Shown one piece after another: positions 14,201 to 28,986 of a stretch of DNA of 64,000 bases. The notes beneath the pieces are model-generated. The model was not told where the DNA came from. It saw nothing but the letters and a program-made list of their open reading frames with translations, and did not search any database. Each line of letters starts with the position of its first letter. Position 1 is the stretch's first letter. Origin of the DNA: Linepithema humile. Its lineage: Eukaryota > Arthropoda > Insecta > Hymenoptera > Formicidae. The stretch covers positions 29,957,911 through 30,021,910 of the forward strand of contig NC_090132.1 in NCBI RefSeq assembly GCF_040581485.1, in the 5' to 3' direction. Position numbers and translations under genes: made by a program.

Positions 14201-17200
14201 TTTATCTCTTTTCATTTTAGTAGACGGTCTCGCGTGTAGTGCAACACACAAATAAAAAAAGGAATGTATATCATTTATAAAAAATTATGAAATTTTTATA
14301 TTCGCCATGCTTTCTCCTCGCAGACAAATATCAAAATATTATTCCGTACAGAAGGCTCGTTACTTTGTATGTATTACTTCTTATTTCTCGTTATATATAC
14401 TTTGGGTCGACATATCGACGTATCGATACGTGATATGAATGACGATGAAATAAGCTCATACTTGAAATATAAATTATAATCATATATACAGCGTACTGTG
14501 GCATAAATATGAATTAATCTCGAAATAAAACGCTCGCACTAAAAAAAAGAGAGTATACATATTCTTAAATTTAATCTCCGTTTTATTCATGCCACTCATC
14601 CTTTATATCCGTTATATTTCTCCCTTCGTAATGCTAATGTATGCCTGGCCCTCGTGTCTCATTTGCGACGTTCTTCGAGATCCACTAGACAGACAGTCAA
14701 AATGCACTTCTGCGCCCAGAACCATCTCCCATTGCTCAAGTCCCCATGGCGGAAGCTATTAACGTCGCACTGCCTTATTATCCTTTAAGGACGGCCTCGT
14801 CGTCGACGAGACGTGCGAGTTGTTCGAGTTCGTCCTCCGCCCAGCAGGTTCTCGCGAAGTAAGCCCATGAGGCTTTACGGGATTTAAGAGCACCGACGAA
14901 GACAAACGGGACCGCAGATAAAGAAGGCTGAAGAATGTAAACGGAAAAAGATGGAAATGGGGGAGATAAGTTTTCTCTACGAGAAGAAAAATAGAAAACT
15001 AATTGATATCAGATATAAAATACGAAAAAACATCTTTCGACAAAATAATAGAAAAACTAACAGAGCAAATATTAACAAAATAATTCGACGATGAGAAAAG
15101 ATAACAGCGCGGGGAAAAAGGACGAGGAAGAGAGAAATATATACAGAAGAAAAAAAGATTTACAAGTCGGGGCAAACATATGTCAAGGATGAACATAAAG
15201 CTTCCTTCTGTAAAAAGCTACGTAAAAGACTGCAGTACGCGTATAACTACCTATCATGCCCTCTTTTCCACGAGCGCTTTCTTCAGCCCTTTTCGCGTGT
15301 ACATATATTCACATGCATCGCCGTATCGTTCCGTATCGGACGTGCCTATCAGCCAATTAGCAGAAATGAGATCGCAACCACAGATTAACAACCCGGCTCA
15401 CTCGCGATGTTCGGCGCTGACACGTTTCTGCAAAGCCGATCTCGATCACAATGCGTATCCTCGCCAAACATTCACCCAGCCAAGACAAATATCGCGTTAT
15501 GAGATACGCGATGCAGACAATAAAACAATAGTAATGCGAATAAATGAATGGCAATGTAAAATGCTTCCAACATATTTGAAAAGCATCGATTTTATTTAGT
15601 CCTGATTTTTAGGAACATACTTTCCTTTTCGAGATATACTCTTCACGATTTCCTGAAATTTGACCTACTTTAGTGTTTACGATCCATGTTTATAAATTCC
15701 GATAGGTTTCACTGCGTTCCCTCTTTCTGTTATTTTGATTACGAACGTCCAAATCAAAGCATGAACACAGCATAATTTGCTCTCAATCGTCAAATACAAG
15801 ACTTGATAGATCTTAACGAATTCGCAGTACACGATCTTAATAGGTCAAATGATTGAATAAGACAATCTAAATGCTATATAGAAAACCGAGAAAGATATCG
15901 ATTGTTTTCCTGAAAGTTATTGCGCACTGCGGATCTATTAATTTTACGAATGCCACCATGGGCGATTTAACATGCAAGCGGATAAGTGAGTCAGATTGTC
16001 TTTCTCCGTGCTTCGCTGGACAGGTAACAATCTAGCTAACGTATTAACCGAGAACACGCAATATTATATAGACATATGAATTTCCCAAATAACAAATTAC
16101 AGCCAACTAATATAGAGTGCAATTAAAAGAATGTAATACGGATAAAGATAAAAAAATTAATTAATCGCGAAGAAACTTCGCTTTTAAAAAAATTAAATTC
16201 ATCAATTGCATACACCGCTCAAATATAAAATTATTGATTTTTTAAAATAAAATGAAAGAAGCTCTTCAGCTTGTTGCCAAATCTAAAAATAAGCTTTAGG
16301 AAATTAAATTCCTTTTTCTCTTGATGCAGAAAGAAATGTGAAAAAAGAGAGAGAGAAGTGCAGTTATATTTCTGCGACCATGCGTGGCATGTCGTTCATG
16401 TTCGCATCGTGTTAGAAACACCGCTTGCAACATTTACGATGCATTTCGAGCACAAACGTGTGCATTCTGATCACATTCGTCGGAAAAAAGTATTCGTTAC
16501 AGATAAAATAACAGCGCGCCGAGAAGATCGCTCTCCCAAGACCGAATAAAATTTTACTATCTCTCGGAATAAAGATAAAAGAAAATTGAAAATTCAGAAA
16601 AGAAGTCTATCTTTTTACGATTTTGTTTTACAGTATGTGCCGAGATACTAGAGAACGCCAAGTGCGGCAGAGTTATTGATGGCCTGAATTCGCGTGTGGG
16701 TGATGCATACTAGTGCCCTGTGTCGTGCGAATTCCTTGATGGAGAAACGCAATTTTGTTTGAGATAGTTTCCCTGCTGAAAATTTTTCAGAAGCTTTCTA
16801 TTGCAAGAAATACATTTGTTGCAATATTCGATAAATTTATATATTCATTCAAAAATACAACAAATAATTAAAAAGTAACAATTAGACCACTGATAAATGT
16901 TGATAAACAACATTCAAAACTTTAAACATCGAAAAATATTATTTTATCACATATTTAGATAACATATATTCAATTATTTCTGTTTACTAAATGTAAAAAT
17001 CTTTTCTAAGATAAACTTCAAAAAAAACTTTAATAGAACTGAAAGTGTCAGCAATTATACAATCTGCGATTACAATGCGATAAGTTTATAAAATTCATTA
17101 AAATTTAATCGCGTTATTCCGAAATCGAGTTTGCTCTCGTTAGAGACATTCAATTTTGTTTGAACTTCAAACTTCGCTGTTACGAAGAACGGTTACTGAC

Positions 17201-20200
17201 TCTAGGAGGTTTATTTCTGTAAAGCTTTTCCACGAGAAGGACCAGAAGATACGATGAACATAAGCGAGTATTTTGACGCGAGTATTAGATTGCTACGAAT
17301 CTTCTCCTCCGCTTCTTTGGCACGCCCGGGCGATCTCGGCAACGAAATCCAAACCAGTTTTCTTCCGAAGACAGGAAGGACGATGCTCTCCGATCGCACA
17401 ACTATTTTCTCAATCTCACTACACCTACGTACGCATACGCACCTGTATGTATCGATATTTATCGATTTTCGAATTTTTGTTACAGAGATTGTCTCGAAAT
17501 CACTGCGTTTATAACCAACAAAATAAAAGTAATAATAATTCTGCAGTAATAAACAATTGGAAAATTAAGTGCTTTTTACAGCTTAGAAAATTTGACACCA
17601 ATTATGACAAATACTTGCAAAATATATAATAATACGAGTCCTTCGTATGATGTGTGAAAGAAAACCGAATCGTTTGCAAAGTAGAAAGTAAATCCTTCCT
17701 ACAAAATAGTATTAATTAATTGGTTTCTCTTGCGACAATAAAATAAAAAACATTTCTTTCATAAAGTTTTTGTTTTTTAAATAACGCAATCCAAATTCGT
17801 CAAAAAATCAGCAGTCTAAAACAAGAAGCAGAAAAGTTCTCGACACTATATAACGTAAATATAACCGGTAGCCAAGCGTAAATTTGGCATCAAAATCCAT
17901 AGCTGAATTGGCGATGCTGTTTGACCAACATACAGATAAAAGCAATATGGTGTTTGCGCGCAGGAAAAATACAGAAGTGTGCAGCATAATATGGAAATGA
18001 AATTGTATGACGTCCGCACACATACGTTTTAACAATATTCTGTCCTTTTTGACGATGTCGATTCGCGAAGTCTTTGCTTTTACTAGTATCTAAACCGAGA
18101 GCAGCAAAATATGAAAACCCACAGTACACTATGGAAATAAAATCACACAATTCTAAATATGAGATACAAAGAAATATGGTTGTGCTCTTCTCATATCATC
18201 AGCTACATGAGTCATTCTCATTAATTAAAAACAGATACTCATCATGCTTTTGAATGTTTTTGTTCTTTTTTATGAGATATACAGAGAGAAGAAGAAGGTC
18301 CTTGAATAATTAAATATTCTTCTCAACAACAAACTTATACATCTTCTGTATTCCACATATTTCCTTTTTAATTTTGAATATTTCAAAAACTATGGAATTA
18401 AATATCAAATTAAAATACTGTTCAAATATACTTTGTCTCTAGAAATATATACTATATTATCTCTAGAAAAAAGTAAAATTGATCGAGAAAGATACTTATA
18501 CTGTATGAATAAATGTGCATAAACTAGAAACAGTTTCAAGTTAACGCATTAAGTAATTAATGTCATTAATTTCACAAATATTAGCAATATTAAATTCCAT
18601 TAAAACAATTAATATATATTTACTATAGTAAATAGTAGTATAGTAATTATCTAATTATATGAAACATCTGCCTTGAAAAAAATTAGAAAATATATAAAAG
18701 AATAGCCAAATAAAATTTATAATTTTATCAAAACTTAAAGGCGCTATCTATTACGATTAAATAGTGTTACTCAATTCGTTTAGAAATCATTAGCGAGCAG
18801 AACAAGCAGGGCAAAGTAAAAAATGTCCTGTCGATACGCATTTAATTATCACACCATTATCCGAATAAATTGTTCGGCCGGATCCGTCGATTTTTTCTTA
18901 AGTGTTCGTCTGTTAGATTAATAAAACGACCTTCGCGTCCAATGTTTTAAAGAATCAAAGCAATAAAGACGGAGACGCAGCGCATCTGAAGCCATCATTT
19001 AACAAGATAGAAATTTTATTAGTCTTGACGTCAATATTGTAATGTTGTTATCTACATTATACTATCAGCTGTCTCTCAATAATACGTCTATTTTAAAATC
19101 ACTTATTAAAGTATATATATATCGCAAAAAATTCATCTGTTTTCTTGTGAATTATAGATTCTTCAATCAACTTTGTCAATGTCTGCTTTTACTGATTAAT
19201 GTTCGGCTAAAAATTATATTTTTTACGCTAACGTGTACAAAGTTTAAAAATACTTCATGTTTATAAAAAAAGTTAAACATTATACAAACGTGGTGGATTT
19301 TTATATTTTGCATGCAAGTATCCATGATAATAATGCTGCGTTCGATTCTATAATTAAATTTTGCACTTATAAAGTTCGTCTAAGTATGCACATATGCGAA
19401 TGTAGCTTTTATATGCGCGTTTGCATTTATGTTTGCGAAGAGAACTTTGCCCTCGAGATATAAACCAGTTATATCGAGTCCATTTGTTCGTGATCTATCT
19501 TACTTCATTGTTGTAAACGATGCGACGTCTCGAATATCGCGACACAACGCGTATAACAAAAAATTGCAACAAGATTCGCCCGTATTGTCGTTCCGAGGCG
19601 CACGACGAAACGCGAATTTATCGTTCCAGCGCAGCTGGCAGACATGGGAATAGAATGATATAGTATCGATTGTTATCGACGCAATACTCGATAAAGATGT
19701 CTCTCCTCGTTGCCAAACGATACAAGTACACATTTCCTGTTTTGTGTATTACTACCTATACATTCTGACAAGTTAAAATACGAAATTGTATATATCTAGT
19801 ATGTGTATAATATATCATCTTTCATTATATAGTTTAAAAATATATTTTCTTTCAAACTCTATTGTAATTATTTTAAAAATAATAAAATCTACTATAATTA
19901 TTTACCGTCTCGAATATTTACAAAAATGCATAACAAATTTTTATATATATATTGTGTTCATTTTGCTACACAAAGAGATAAGAAATTAGATGACAAAAGT
20001 TCAATACTATATAAATATGTGGTTTAAGTTGAAGGTGCGTGAGAGTGCTAAAATGTTTTAGGATAATTGTATACTATATTCCTTAATTGTTTTCCTATAT
20101 TATTAAACATATGTAAACGGGAGAATAATACCGCGCCAAGTTTTCGAGATATCTTAAATTGCCGAGCTAAATTCTCGTAAAACACGCTTCATGGATCAGC

Positions 20201-20876
20201 GCGGCGCTCTTCGACTTTATTGCAGGAATAAATCTCGTAGTCGTCTTGATTCGTGGAAAATTCACGGATCGTCGAAAATTCTCACGCTGGACGTTTGCGC
20301 ACGAACGTATTCAAGTAAACGCGTAAAGAAAAGAAGATACCGTAAAAGAGCCGATTTTGTAACCATTACTAAAACATCGTCCATAATGACAATGTAAACA
20401 ATGACAAGGTTTCATAAGTCATTGAAAATTCTCATGACCATTTCTTCTTTCTGAGTCGATTCGTGCATATCTACGATATAATGCAAAAAATAGCGTATAT
20501 AAAGGCAATTTTTAAAACGCTACGAATCGTAAAGAACGGCCGTAAAAAAATGCTTACAGAGCATATATTCACCAATAATATTTTTTTATACCAAGTAGTT
20601 TAAAGCAATCTCGCGATCTTAGAAAAATGTATAAAAATTTCATTTTTTATAAAGATTTTCTAAAGAAGAAAAAACTATAAAATATTTTTTTTTAATTTAC
20701 AAAAAAATGAGAAAATTTAATATAAGTTTGTATAAAATTATATATGCATTAATCGTTACTAAATCATTTTTAACTGCCTTACACAATGCTTTAAAAAAGA
20801 CAAAACACTACAAATTAACATTCATAAATATTCACACAAAATTTAAGACTTTGAAAACAGATTTAGTTGGCTATGA

Positions 20877-21116
20877 GTCATTTTTTTCAACGTTAATCGA
20901 CGATTTCCATTTGTTAATAAAATTGCTAACATGATCGTCATCAAAAAAGAAAAAATTTTTTAATTTTTGTCACCTTTAATGAAAATATTTTATTCTTCAT
21001 GTTAGCAATTCTACTGATTTTCATGTTAGCAATTCTACTGACAGTTTTATTCTTTATGTTAGCAACTCTAACAAATTGGAATCGGTTAACGTTAACTAAC
21101 GTTGAAAAAAGTGACT
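20877..21116. repeat. Imperfect inverted-repeat element, MITE-like
   Basis: The left arm (20877-20934, starting GTCATTTTTTTCAACGTTAA) and the right arm (about 21048-21115, reverse complement starting GTCACTTTTTTCAACGTTAG) pair over roughly 60 bases with a few gaps, both ending inward in TTGCTAACAT. The centre contains two near-copies of catgttagcaattctactga. CTATGA occurs just outside both ends (20871-20876 and 21117-21122), which may be a target duplication. No reading frame. The superfamily is uncertain. Confidence 0.5.
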
Positions 21117-23666
21117 CTATGACAACGTTTCACACTATTTATAACTTGTGATGTTTCTATGATACAAAATTCAATTATAGAATTAATTAGCCAATTAAAA
21201 AAATTTTAATTATAAACAAGGATAAATAAAAATTTTATATGTATAAATTTGAATAAATTCAAATTAATTTATCTTCTATTAATAGTACTTTAAACGTAGT
21301 TTAAGCGGCAAAGTCATAATTAACATTAGCACTATCTTTTCTGAGAGCTCTGGATCTCACATTTACGGATGATTCGTGCAGGAATTTAGTTACGTAGCGA
21401 TTATGTAAATGTTTTCAGGGCGCGTTCCTCCGAAATGTAAGCAATTCCTCTCGCAAATGCTTCGCGGAGGAGTACGTCAAAAAGAAGTTAGCTCCGCCTT
21501 ATAGCCACGTATAAAGCGTTTGTGAAACCGTGAAATTCGGAAATAGTGGCTTTATTGCCGGAAAATGTTTTAAAGCGTTGTGTACACTTTGCAACGTTTC
21601 GAAAGAACATAAAGTCGACACGCAAGCAGCAATTTCACGGAAATGTGAAATTCAACATGCGTTTACTAATAAGAATATACATAGATTAAATAGATAAAAT
21701 GCAGGAAAATATTTAGGATATGTACAAAATCACATTCCCGAAGAGAGTAAATTAATCCAAAAGTTTTAAACTATGCGCTCTAAAGAACTTCGAACCTCTA
21801 ACAAGGAAACCGCGAGTCAGGAATTTCTAGTTTATAGTAAGTACGAATTCTGGCATTTAAAGATTCTTCGCATTTCTACTCAGCACGTAAAATAATATGT
21901 AAGAGAGAATATTTAATTTCGTATCAATCAAACTACGTTTAATATCTTTCGAATAACTCTCCGTCTTGATCATTGCGAAATCAAAGATCCTTGCAGATCT
22001 TTGCGGATATACCTAGATTTAGCTACGATAAAAAAATTTAATCAAGTTGCAATTGCCTAGCGAAATCGTCCACGATAAAGTAACATCAAGATTGAAGGTG
22101 GGGGAAAAAACGCGGAATAGCAAAATTAACGAATTGACAAAACACAATTATACAAATGCCGGTTATAACATTATGTTGTTTCGAATACTGTTGTCCAAAA
22201 GTGACCGTTCGAAAGGGCATTGATCGCCAAATATATAGCATCGCGCAAATAAGGTCGCCAGCATCCGCGACGACGTAAATGCCGCGCGACGCGATTACCT
22301 TGCACGAAAATCTGTAATTTGCAATCATTTTCGGAACGGTCCCTCGACCGCATTTATTTCGACCCGTCCATCATCTTTCAGCATAGCTGCATCCCACTCG
22401 CTCTCTCGCAACGTCCTCGCACACAACTCGCTTTTCGGTTCATGAATATTAATCCCGTACTCCCGAAATATAATGCTGTAACACTCTTATCGCTCGGACG
22501 ATTGCACGGATCATCGTTGCACTCGAAGAGACTTCTCGCCCCATTCCGGCGATCTTTGCTCAATTTTTTGCTTTTATTTTTCTTTTCCGTCTTCTTCCTT
22601 GTCCTGATCTCGCCCGGATACCATTGAATTTTTGGCCACTGGGACGAGAATTTTTAAAAATATTTATGAACGGCCTAAGGTAAGGTCGTTCGGTAAGTTT
22701 CCTCGCTTCTGAAGTTTGCCGATACCGATTTAATTCATCAAATTAACATAAGAATGTGTTGATTAAACAAGAAAATACTTTTTAGTACCGATAGAAGACT
22801 TATTTCTCTTATTTTTTCTAAAAATATAGAGATTTATATAAAGAATTAAAATAATACATAAAAATTCAATAAATAAATAAAATGTATAAATTTAAGCCAG
22901 TAGAATTTCTTCAATCATTCAATACAGTGAATATTCAGTGAAATATACATTTTTAAGCAATTTTAAAATCTTAAGATATAGAATCAATATATAATAAATC
23001 ATAAAATTTATGATGAACATAAGAATTAAAATTCTATTAAAATAAAGTTTATTCGAAAATAATCAAAGAAGAAGACAAAGAAAATTTTTTTTAAATTCTC
23101 AGTGGTTAAAATCGAAGAAAGTTGTAATTAACTCAAGATAGCGCACTTCTGCAAATCTTATCCATCTTATGTGTAAAATATCATCTGCACAACGAAGAAT
23201 ATATGGAACTTGAGATTTACAGAGTTTAAGCTCCATAAAATCGACAAATAACATTGTATCGGCAGTAAACGTGACGCGCGGGGGGGCGCGCGGTCAAGAT
23301 AAGCGGACTTCTACCTCACGGAATTCTATCTAATCCGCGATCTAATCCGATACCTTCGCACACTCTCTCTTGTTTGACACAAGATCCCGGAAGACAAAAA
23401 TACGCGCACACGAAGATTTCATCCCGATCGTAGGTGCATCATCCCGCGGCGGCGACGTGTAGAATTATAAATTCGTTCCTCAAGTGCGCGGTGTATCTTT
23501 GAAACAAATTCCAGCGCTCCCTCGAGAATTACGGTGCCTTTCGTGAATGAAACTGGACACTAGTCGGCGTCGTCCTGCGCAAACGTGTTCGCGGCGGAAT
23601 GCAACAAAGAGATCCGTACCAGTTGCCTATAACTATGAAAACTGGTCGACTGCTGTGGAGATAGTG

Positions 23667-23701
23667 GGTAGGTAGGTAGATAGGTAGGTAGGTAGGTAGG
23701 T
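23667..23701. repeat. (GGTA)n microsatellite
   Basis: Eight to nine copies of a GGTA tetranucleotide with one interrupted unit (GATA) in the middle. Confidence 0.95.
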
Positions 23702-26700
23702 GAATTGGTGGGCAGGGACCGTCTATCAGGTGGCTCTCATGCCCCAAGTATAAACGCGAAAAAAATGCCTCGCTACTAAAATTGCTAAAACCATAACACG
23801 AAAACCGAATACCCAAAAAATATATATATATATGAGCGATAATATATAATTTTTTTTTCATCAAAATTGTTATAACTTCTATTATGTATAATTTTAATTG
23901 ATGTTAAAAACTCTTTGCAAAATACAAAAATATATTGTCACCTGTTAAAAAAATAAAAATATTTTCGATATTTTATTTAAGTATTTAAATCGTTATGTTT
24001 GTAATGTGGCAAATTTAAGTATTTAAAGAATTATTTAATTCTTGTTTTAATGGGACTTTCAAAGTGCAATCTGTGTTCAAAATGCAAGCTGTTTTCGAAA
24101 TAAGCAGTTCATTCATCTTTAGAGTGTATGAAGAATATGACGAAAATCGCGGACTTCCTCGCAACGTGAGAAAGGCGTGACTCATTCTTTGTAAGCAGGA
24201 TAAATATACTTGCAGATACATAAATTCAAATCGGCAGGAGTACGCCTTCTTGAATTAATTACATCTTCTGCACTAACGTACAACGTACAGATAACTTTCT
24301 TTGATCTTCCACCTGGTATTAATATTTAAGTGTTATTCATAAAATCTATGCTAATGCTGACAGATCTTCGTACAGTATGCATTTTGATAAAAATTTGTTT
24401 CATTTTTTCTCCAGTGCGATCAGATTTTGTTAAAAATACAGCTGTGCACTGTGGAGATAAAATATAAAATATATATATATAATGCAAATATATACTGAGA
24501 AGATGCTTATCTCATTTTTATATTAAAACATATGAAATCAATGTTGGCGAAACATTCATGCAAAAAATTTAAACATAAGCATTTTACACTTGATAATTTC
24601 ACACGTAATATTATGTCAATTATATTTCTTCACGTAAAATAAGTTTTAATAGCATTTGCTTATTCCAGTTTTAGCAGTTAATAAAGCTATTTCGCGAAGT
24701 TTTCATTCAACACGTTCGCGAGCTACGATTCCTCGCCTCCTCCGAGAGATTTACATTTTGGCTCGATGGAATGAGAACGCTATTTTACCAGATTACTTTT
24801 TCTTCGTTACTCTGGAAACTTTCCGGCCTCGTTCCCGCGTGGCGAAAGGTAAACGCGGCACTCCCGTCCGTTCGCCTCTCCGACAGGCTAACTTCTCGGG
24901 ATACGTGCGAGCTCGGACTTGGGCGGGAAAGCTAGGAAAACCGAGCCGCGAGAAAAGTTATTCACGCTCCTCTCGTGAGCCTCACACTCCACAAAGCGGC
25001 TTCATTCGACGATTCGTACGCCTACGCTCGTTTGTGTAGGCAGCTTAAAGCGGATGTCTCGAGTCTTTGTCACGTGCTGCATTCTTTTTTTCCACGTCTG
25101 GTTTTTATTTCGTTCTTTACTAATGTATGTCTCGACTTTTTAAATTTTTCTCTCTATCATTCATTTATAATACATAATATTAATAATCCTTCTCTTTCTC
25201 TATTTTTTATTTTAACCTTTTCTTTTTTTTTAATAAAACAAATAATAAGTAATTCTATGTAAAAAAATTAAAAAGAAAACTTTATCTCAATAAAAGAACC
25301 ATAAAAATAATGTAAAATAATCGTAATTTCCATGAAATTACAAAGAGAGCATTTGCAATCTCAAACGTACGTACTTATTTCGATTACTATAAATTGTGAC
25401 CCGTATAATGCAAGCTGTCAATTCGAACCCGAGGGACGTGGCTAATTTTTCTATTGCGGACGTTGCAGTCGCATTAATCGACGACTGGAATTGGTTATCG
25501 ATGATACGTTCCGCTGAATTCGGATAATCTCTCGGTAGGCTCGGTCGCGACGATAACGGCCCCGTTGCCAGAGCCCATTGGAAAAGCTCCACGTCCCCCG
25601 TGATTTACGTCTCTTTCTTTGTGGTATCGTTATTCGGTGGCATGACGACGGCGGTGCACCAGTGCACTTCGCAGTCCATTGCCAGTGGTGAACGATAAGC
25701 CGTGCAGCCATAAAACCGAAATTTCGAAGTCTCCGAAGTGTAACGCCACCCATAAATCGCAATCGTAACTCTCCATTACCATTCAATAGTGAGAAGAAAA
25801 AAAAAAATGAATCGCACGGGCTCGGTGCGCGATCTTTGTCCATGAGGGCGTTCTCTTTCCCATAAAACGGAGCACTTTGCCGTACGTTTTCCGTGAAGCT
25901 AAGTGAAATAGCGAGAAGGAATTGGTCCGTAAAATTAATCGCATCTTGGCCTGAACGTGAGCCAAGGTGAGAGGAGACAATTTCACACGATTTTGCAATC
26001 TCCGCGTATTAAAGTAAATTATTAACGCCTGATATTTTTTGCGACAATTGTAATTATTCCAATTGATAATTCAAGAACTATCACATTTTTTTAATAGTGT
26101 TTAATTCTTCAGTAGCGGATTAAATGTTGATTAAAATTAAGATGTATAAATCATGAAAAAAGAGAAAAGAGAGCAAAAAATTATGTTCTTAAAAGATAAG
26201 TTAGTGCTTAAGTATAAAGCTATTCAATTTTTTAAAATTCCTGTATTAATGCCACGAAAAATAATAGATTCGAAACATCTTTCAAACCTGCGCAATTTTT
26301 CAAAATAAGCTTTACATCTCGAAGCTTTTGTCGAGCACGCTCAGACGAAATAATCAGATATGTCGTTTGAAGGCAAAACTAAAGACAAAACGAAGGACGA
26401 ATAAAAGAGTTACCTCTGCAAGAAGCCCGCCACTGCCCTCGAAGTAACCGGTACATCGCTGAGAGATACCTATAGGTATATAATATCCAGGCTGTAAACG
26501 ATCTTTTTATTCCTTCTTTGAGAGAGTAATGCTCTGCTGCGATGTACCGTTACATCGGCAAACTGCCGAAGAAGGGCCCGAAGAGGCTGGCAGACATTTC
26601 ACTGGCCGCTGAATGTTCAGATGTAAGGAAGAGGATGCGAGGAAGAAATTAAAGTATTATGTAGTCTCGCTTCACTTATATCATTCACATAAATAGCTGC

Positions 26701-27963
26701 CGCCTGTTATTCAATTAATCTTCCGATTAACCAATATAGATAATTAATAGCAGACATCCGTAAATTCGATCTTCGATCATTTTAAATAAGAGTGATTTTA
26801 TAATTGGCTGTGAGTTAATTTGAAAACGGAAACGGAAATTTCGTTTAACGCAACGTTTTGCTCCACACAAATTCTATAAAAAACTTTGAAATTGTTTAGT
26901 TTCATCCATAAGTAACAATGTTATGAATTGTTTAATTAATATTGAATTAATTAAACGTAATTTGTCTTTCGAACAACAGAAATCCGATCGAATAATGGGA
27001 CGTAGCGAACTATAATCAACGACGAAGCCATTCCGTGAAAAGATCTTGAGGAAATGCAATCGCCCGAAATAAATTTCGTGAAAGCCTCGAATGCGGAAGA
27101 ATTGCATTGCCAGAGCCGTTCTGGAGAACGTTGCGACAACACAATTGGGTCAGAGTGTATAGCCAAAGAGGTAGCCGGCTGAGGTTTAAGCGATGCAGTA
27201 GCATTTAGCTATATGTGCATACAGACAATAGTCGCTGCTGAAGGGACCGTCCCAGAAACGATGACGGAGCAAACAAAGGAGCCACGTGCTGCAATATGTG
27301 ATTGCTACATGTGAGATTTGCGTCTAATCTCAACAACGTATTATGCCACGAAAATGTAATTTCCCCTCAGTAAGAATTTAGTTAAGCATTATTATGTCGA
27401 AAATTGTACTATCTTCGTAGTTGTTAAATCCTCCATATTAAATATCTTGGATTTACTCATATTGAATCTCAAATTAAGTTCTTATTCAGTGTGTTATTGT
27501 CTCACAAATTCGATAAAAGAAAAATTAAACGGAAAGTTTAATACAAATCTAAAAAAATATTTGTATAACGCTAATCTTGCTATTTTATATAAAGCACACA
27601 TAGTGCACTATAAAAATTAAGATTGAAAATGAAAGAAAACTCTTTATTTTGCAGCTTCAGAATTTCGAAAATTATCTGTACTCGTACGCACAATTTTATA
27701 TGAATTAAAACTTGTCGTCTCTTACAAATACATAAAAATAATAAAAACTCTGTGATTAGCGCAGTATTAATTAAAAAAAGTTATTTTAATAAATATATTT
27801 TATACCTTTAAGAGAGATTTCTGATTTTAACAACAATATTTATCGTGTTTAATAAAAATACTTTATAACCTTTCGACATCTTTGCAAGTCTTTTATCATT
27901 TAATGGCAAATTAAAACACGCTTGCTAAGATAGAAATAAAATTTTAAATACACGAATTTTTAT

Positions 27964-27989
27964 TCATCTTCTTTCATCTTCTTTCATCA
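27964..27989. repeat. Short (CATCTTCTTT)n tandem repeat
   Basis: About two and a half copies of a 10-bp unit, catcttcttt. Minor simple repeat. Confidence 0.7.
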
Positions 27990-28803
27990 TCAAACTCCTT
28001 TGTTAAACTTTACATTGAAATACAGCTGCGACTACGCAACGTTTCCTGATCGTCCAATGAATAATGCTCAAGGAGAATACTCGACTAGAAGGATTATCCA
28101 TTTATATAGCAGACGTGTGCCAAAGTTATGATCACTCCTACAATGCCGAGAATATATCTCTCCGATTGGAGGATTTTAATAACATCAATTTGTAGCAGTT
28201 ACTTCGTGACAGCTTCGAGCAAGCGGCTGCGCAATTTCGATATCGGCAAACTGCTAATATAATAAATTTTGAAGGATGAGCTTAAGTACGGATTTACAAA
28301 CGACAAATGTATTGGATAATGGCAAATTGCATTTCTTGCTTTGATATTTCAAATTTATATATTTGATTTCCTAATTAACGGAGAATCGCTATAAAATTTA
28401 AAAATAAAAAAAAGTTTAAAATGTAAGCTAATAAATTTTAACACCCTCTCTTTCTCTCAAACATGTACACAATACATTCAAATATATATATTTCATGTTC
28501 TAATTTTCGTAAATTTACTTACTTTCAAAATCTTTTTGATCGGATTATTCCAGTTCATGCACTGTTTCGTAATAATAAATAGCAAATTTTATGCAACCAG
28601 AAAAATAACATAGCAATTTCGAAATCTATTTGTTATTTGATATGTGTTTCAATGTTATAACTCGTAAACAATACGTATGCATATGTTATGCGAAAGTTAT
28701 AAACACTTTCACAAGTAAAATTACGTGCACGATTTCGCACAAAGAGTGTTAGAAATTTGTCAGAGTGAAGCGTCAGTCGTAAAACAAAGGTGTAATCGTA
28801 AAG

Positions 28804-28986
28804 ATGAAATTGAAAGGACCCGACAATGTCAGTAAAATTCTGAAGCGGGATTTTACGGAGTTCACCGCAAAATTTATGATCGTGTTGGCGCAAACATTGG
28901 AGCAAAGCAAAAAAGACGACATGCGCGATTTTACGTGCTTTGAAAACAAATGTGGATATATATATGATTTCCTTATTGATAAATAA
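28804..28986 (+). CDS. Small open reading frame, 60 codons, doubtful
   Basis: Begins at ATG with A at -3 (MKLKGPDNVSKILKRDFTEF) and ends YIYDFLIDK, with AATAAA overlapping the stop region (gataaataaaaaag). The amino acid mix is protein-like, but an overlapping frame on the other strand is also open and nothing is recognised. It may be a small peptide gene, a fragment of a transposon or chance. Confidence 0.2.
   Translation: MKLKGPDNVSKILKRDFTEFTAKFMIVLAQTLEQSKKDDMRDFTCFENKCGYIYDFLIDK

Noticed and set aside
25451..25843. A 130-codon minus-strand frame
   Set aside because: It lies in a CpG-dense patch with a poly-A/T-derived Phe run, shows no domain and matches no formin region, so it was not accepted as a downstream Fhos exon.
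28501..28580. A possible minus-strand exon ending at a GTAAGT donor near 28518
   Set aside because: The encoded peptide (CMNWNNPIKKILK) does not match the expected FHOD continuation after APHR, and the acceptor is weak.
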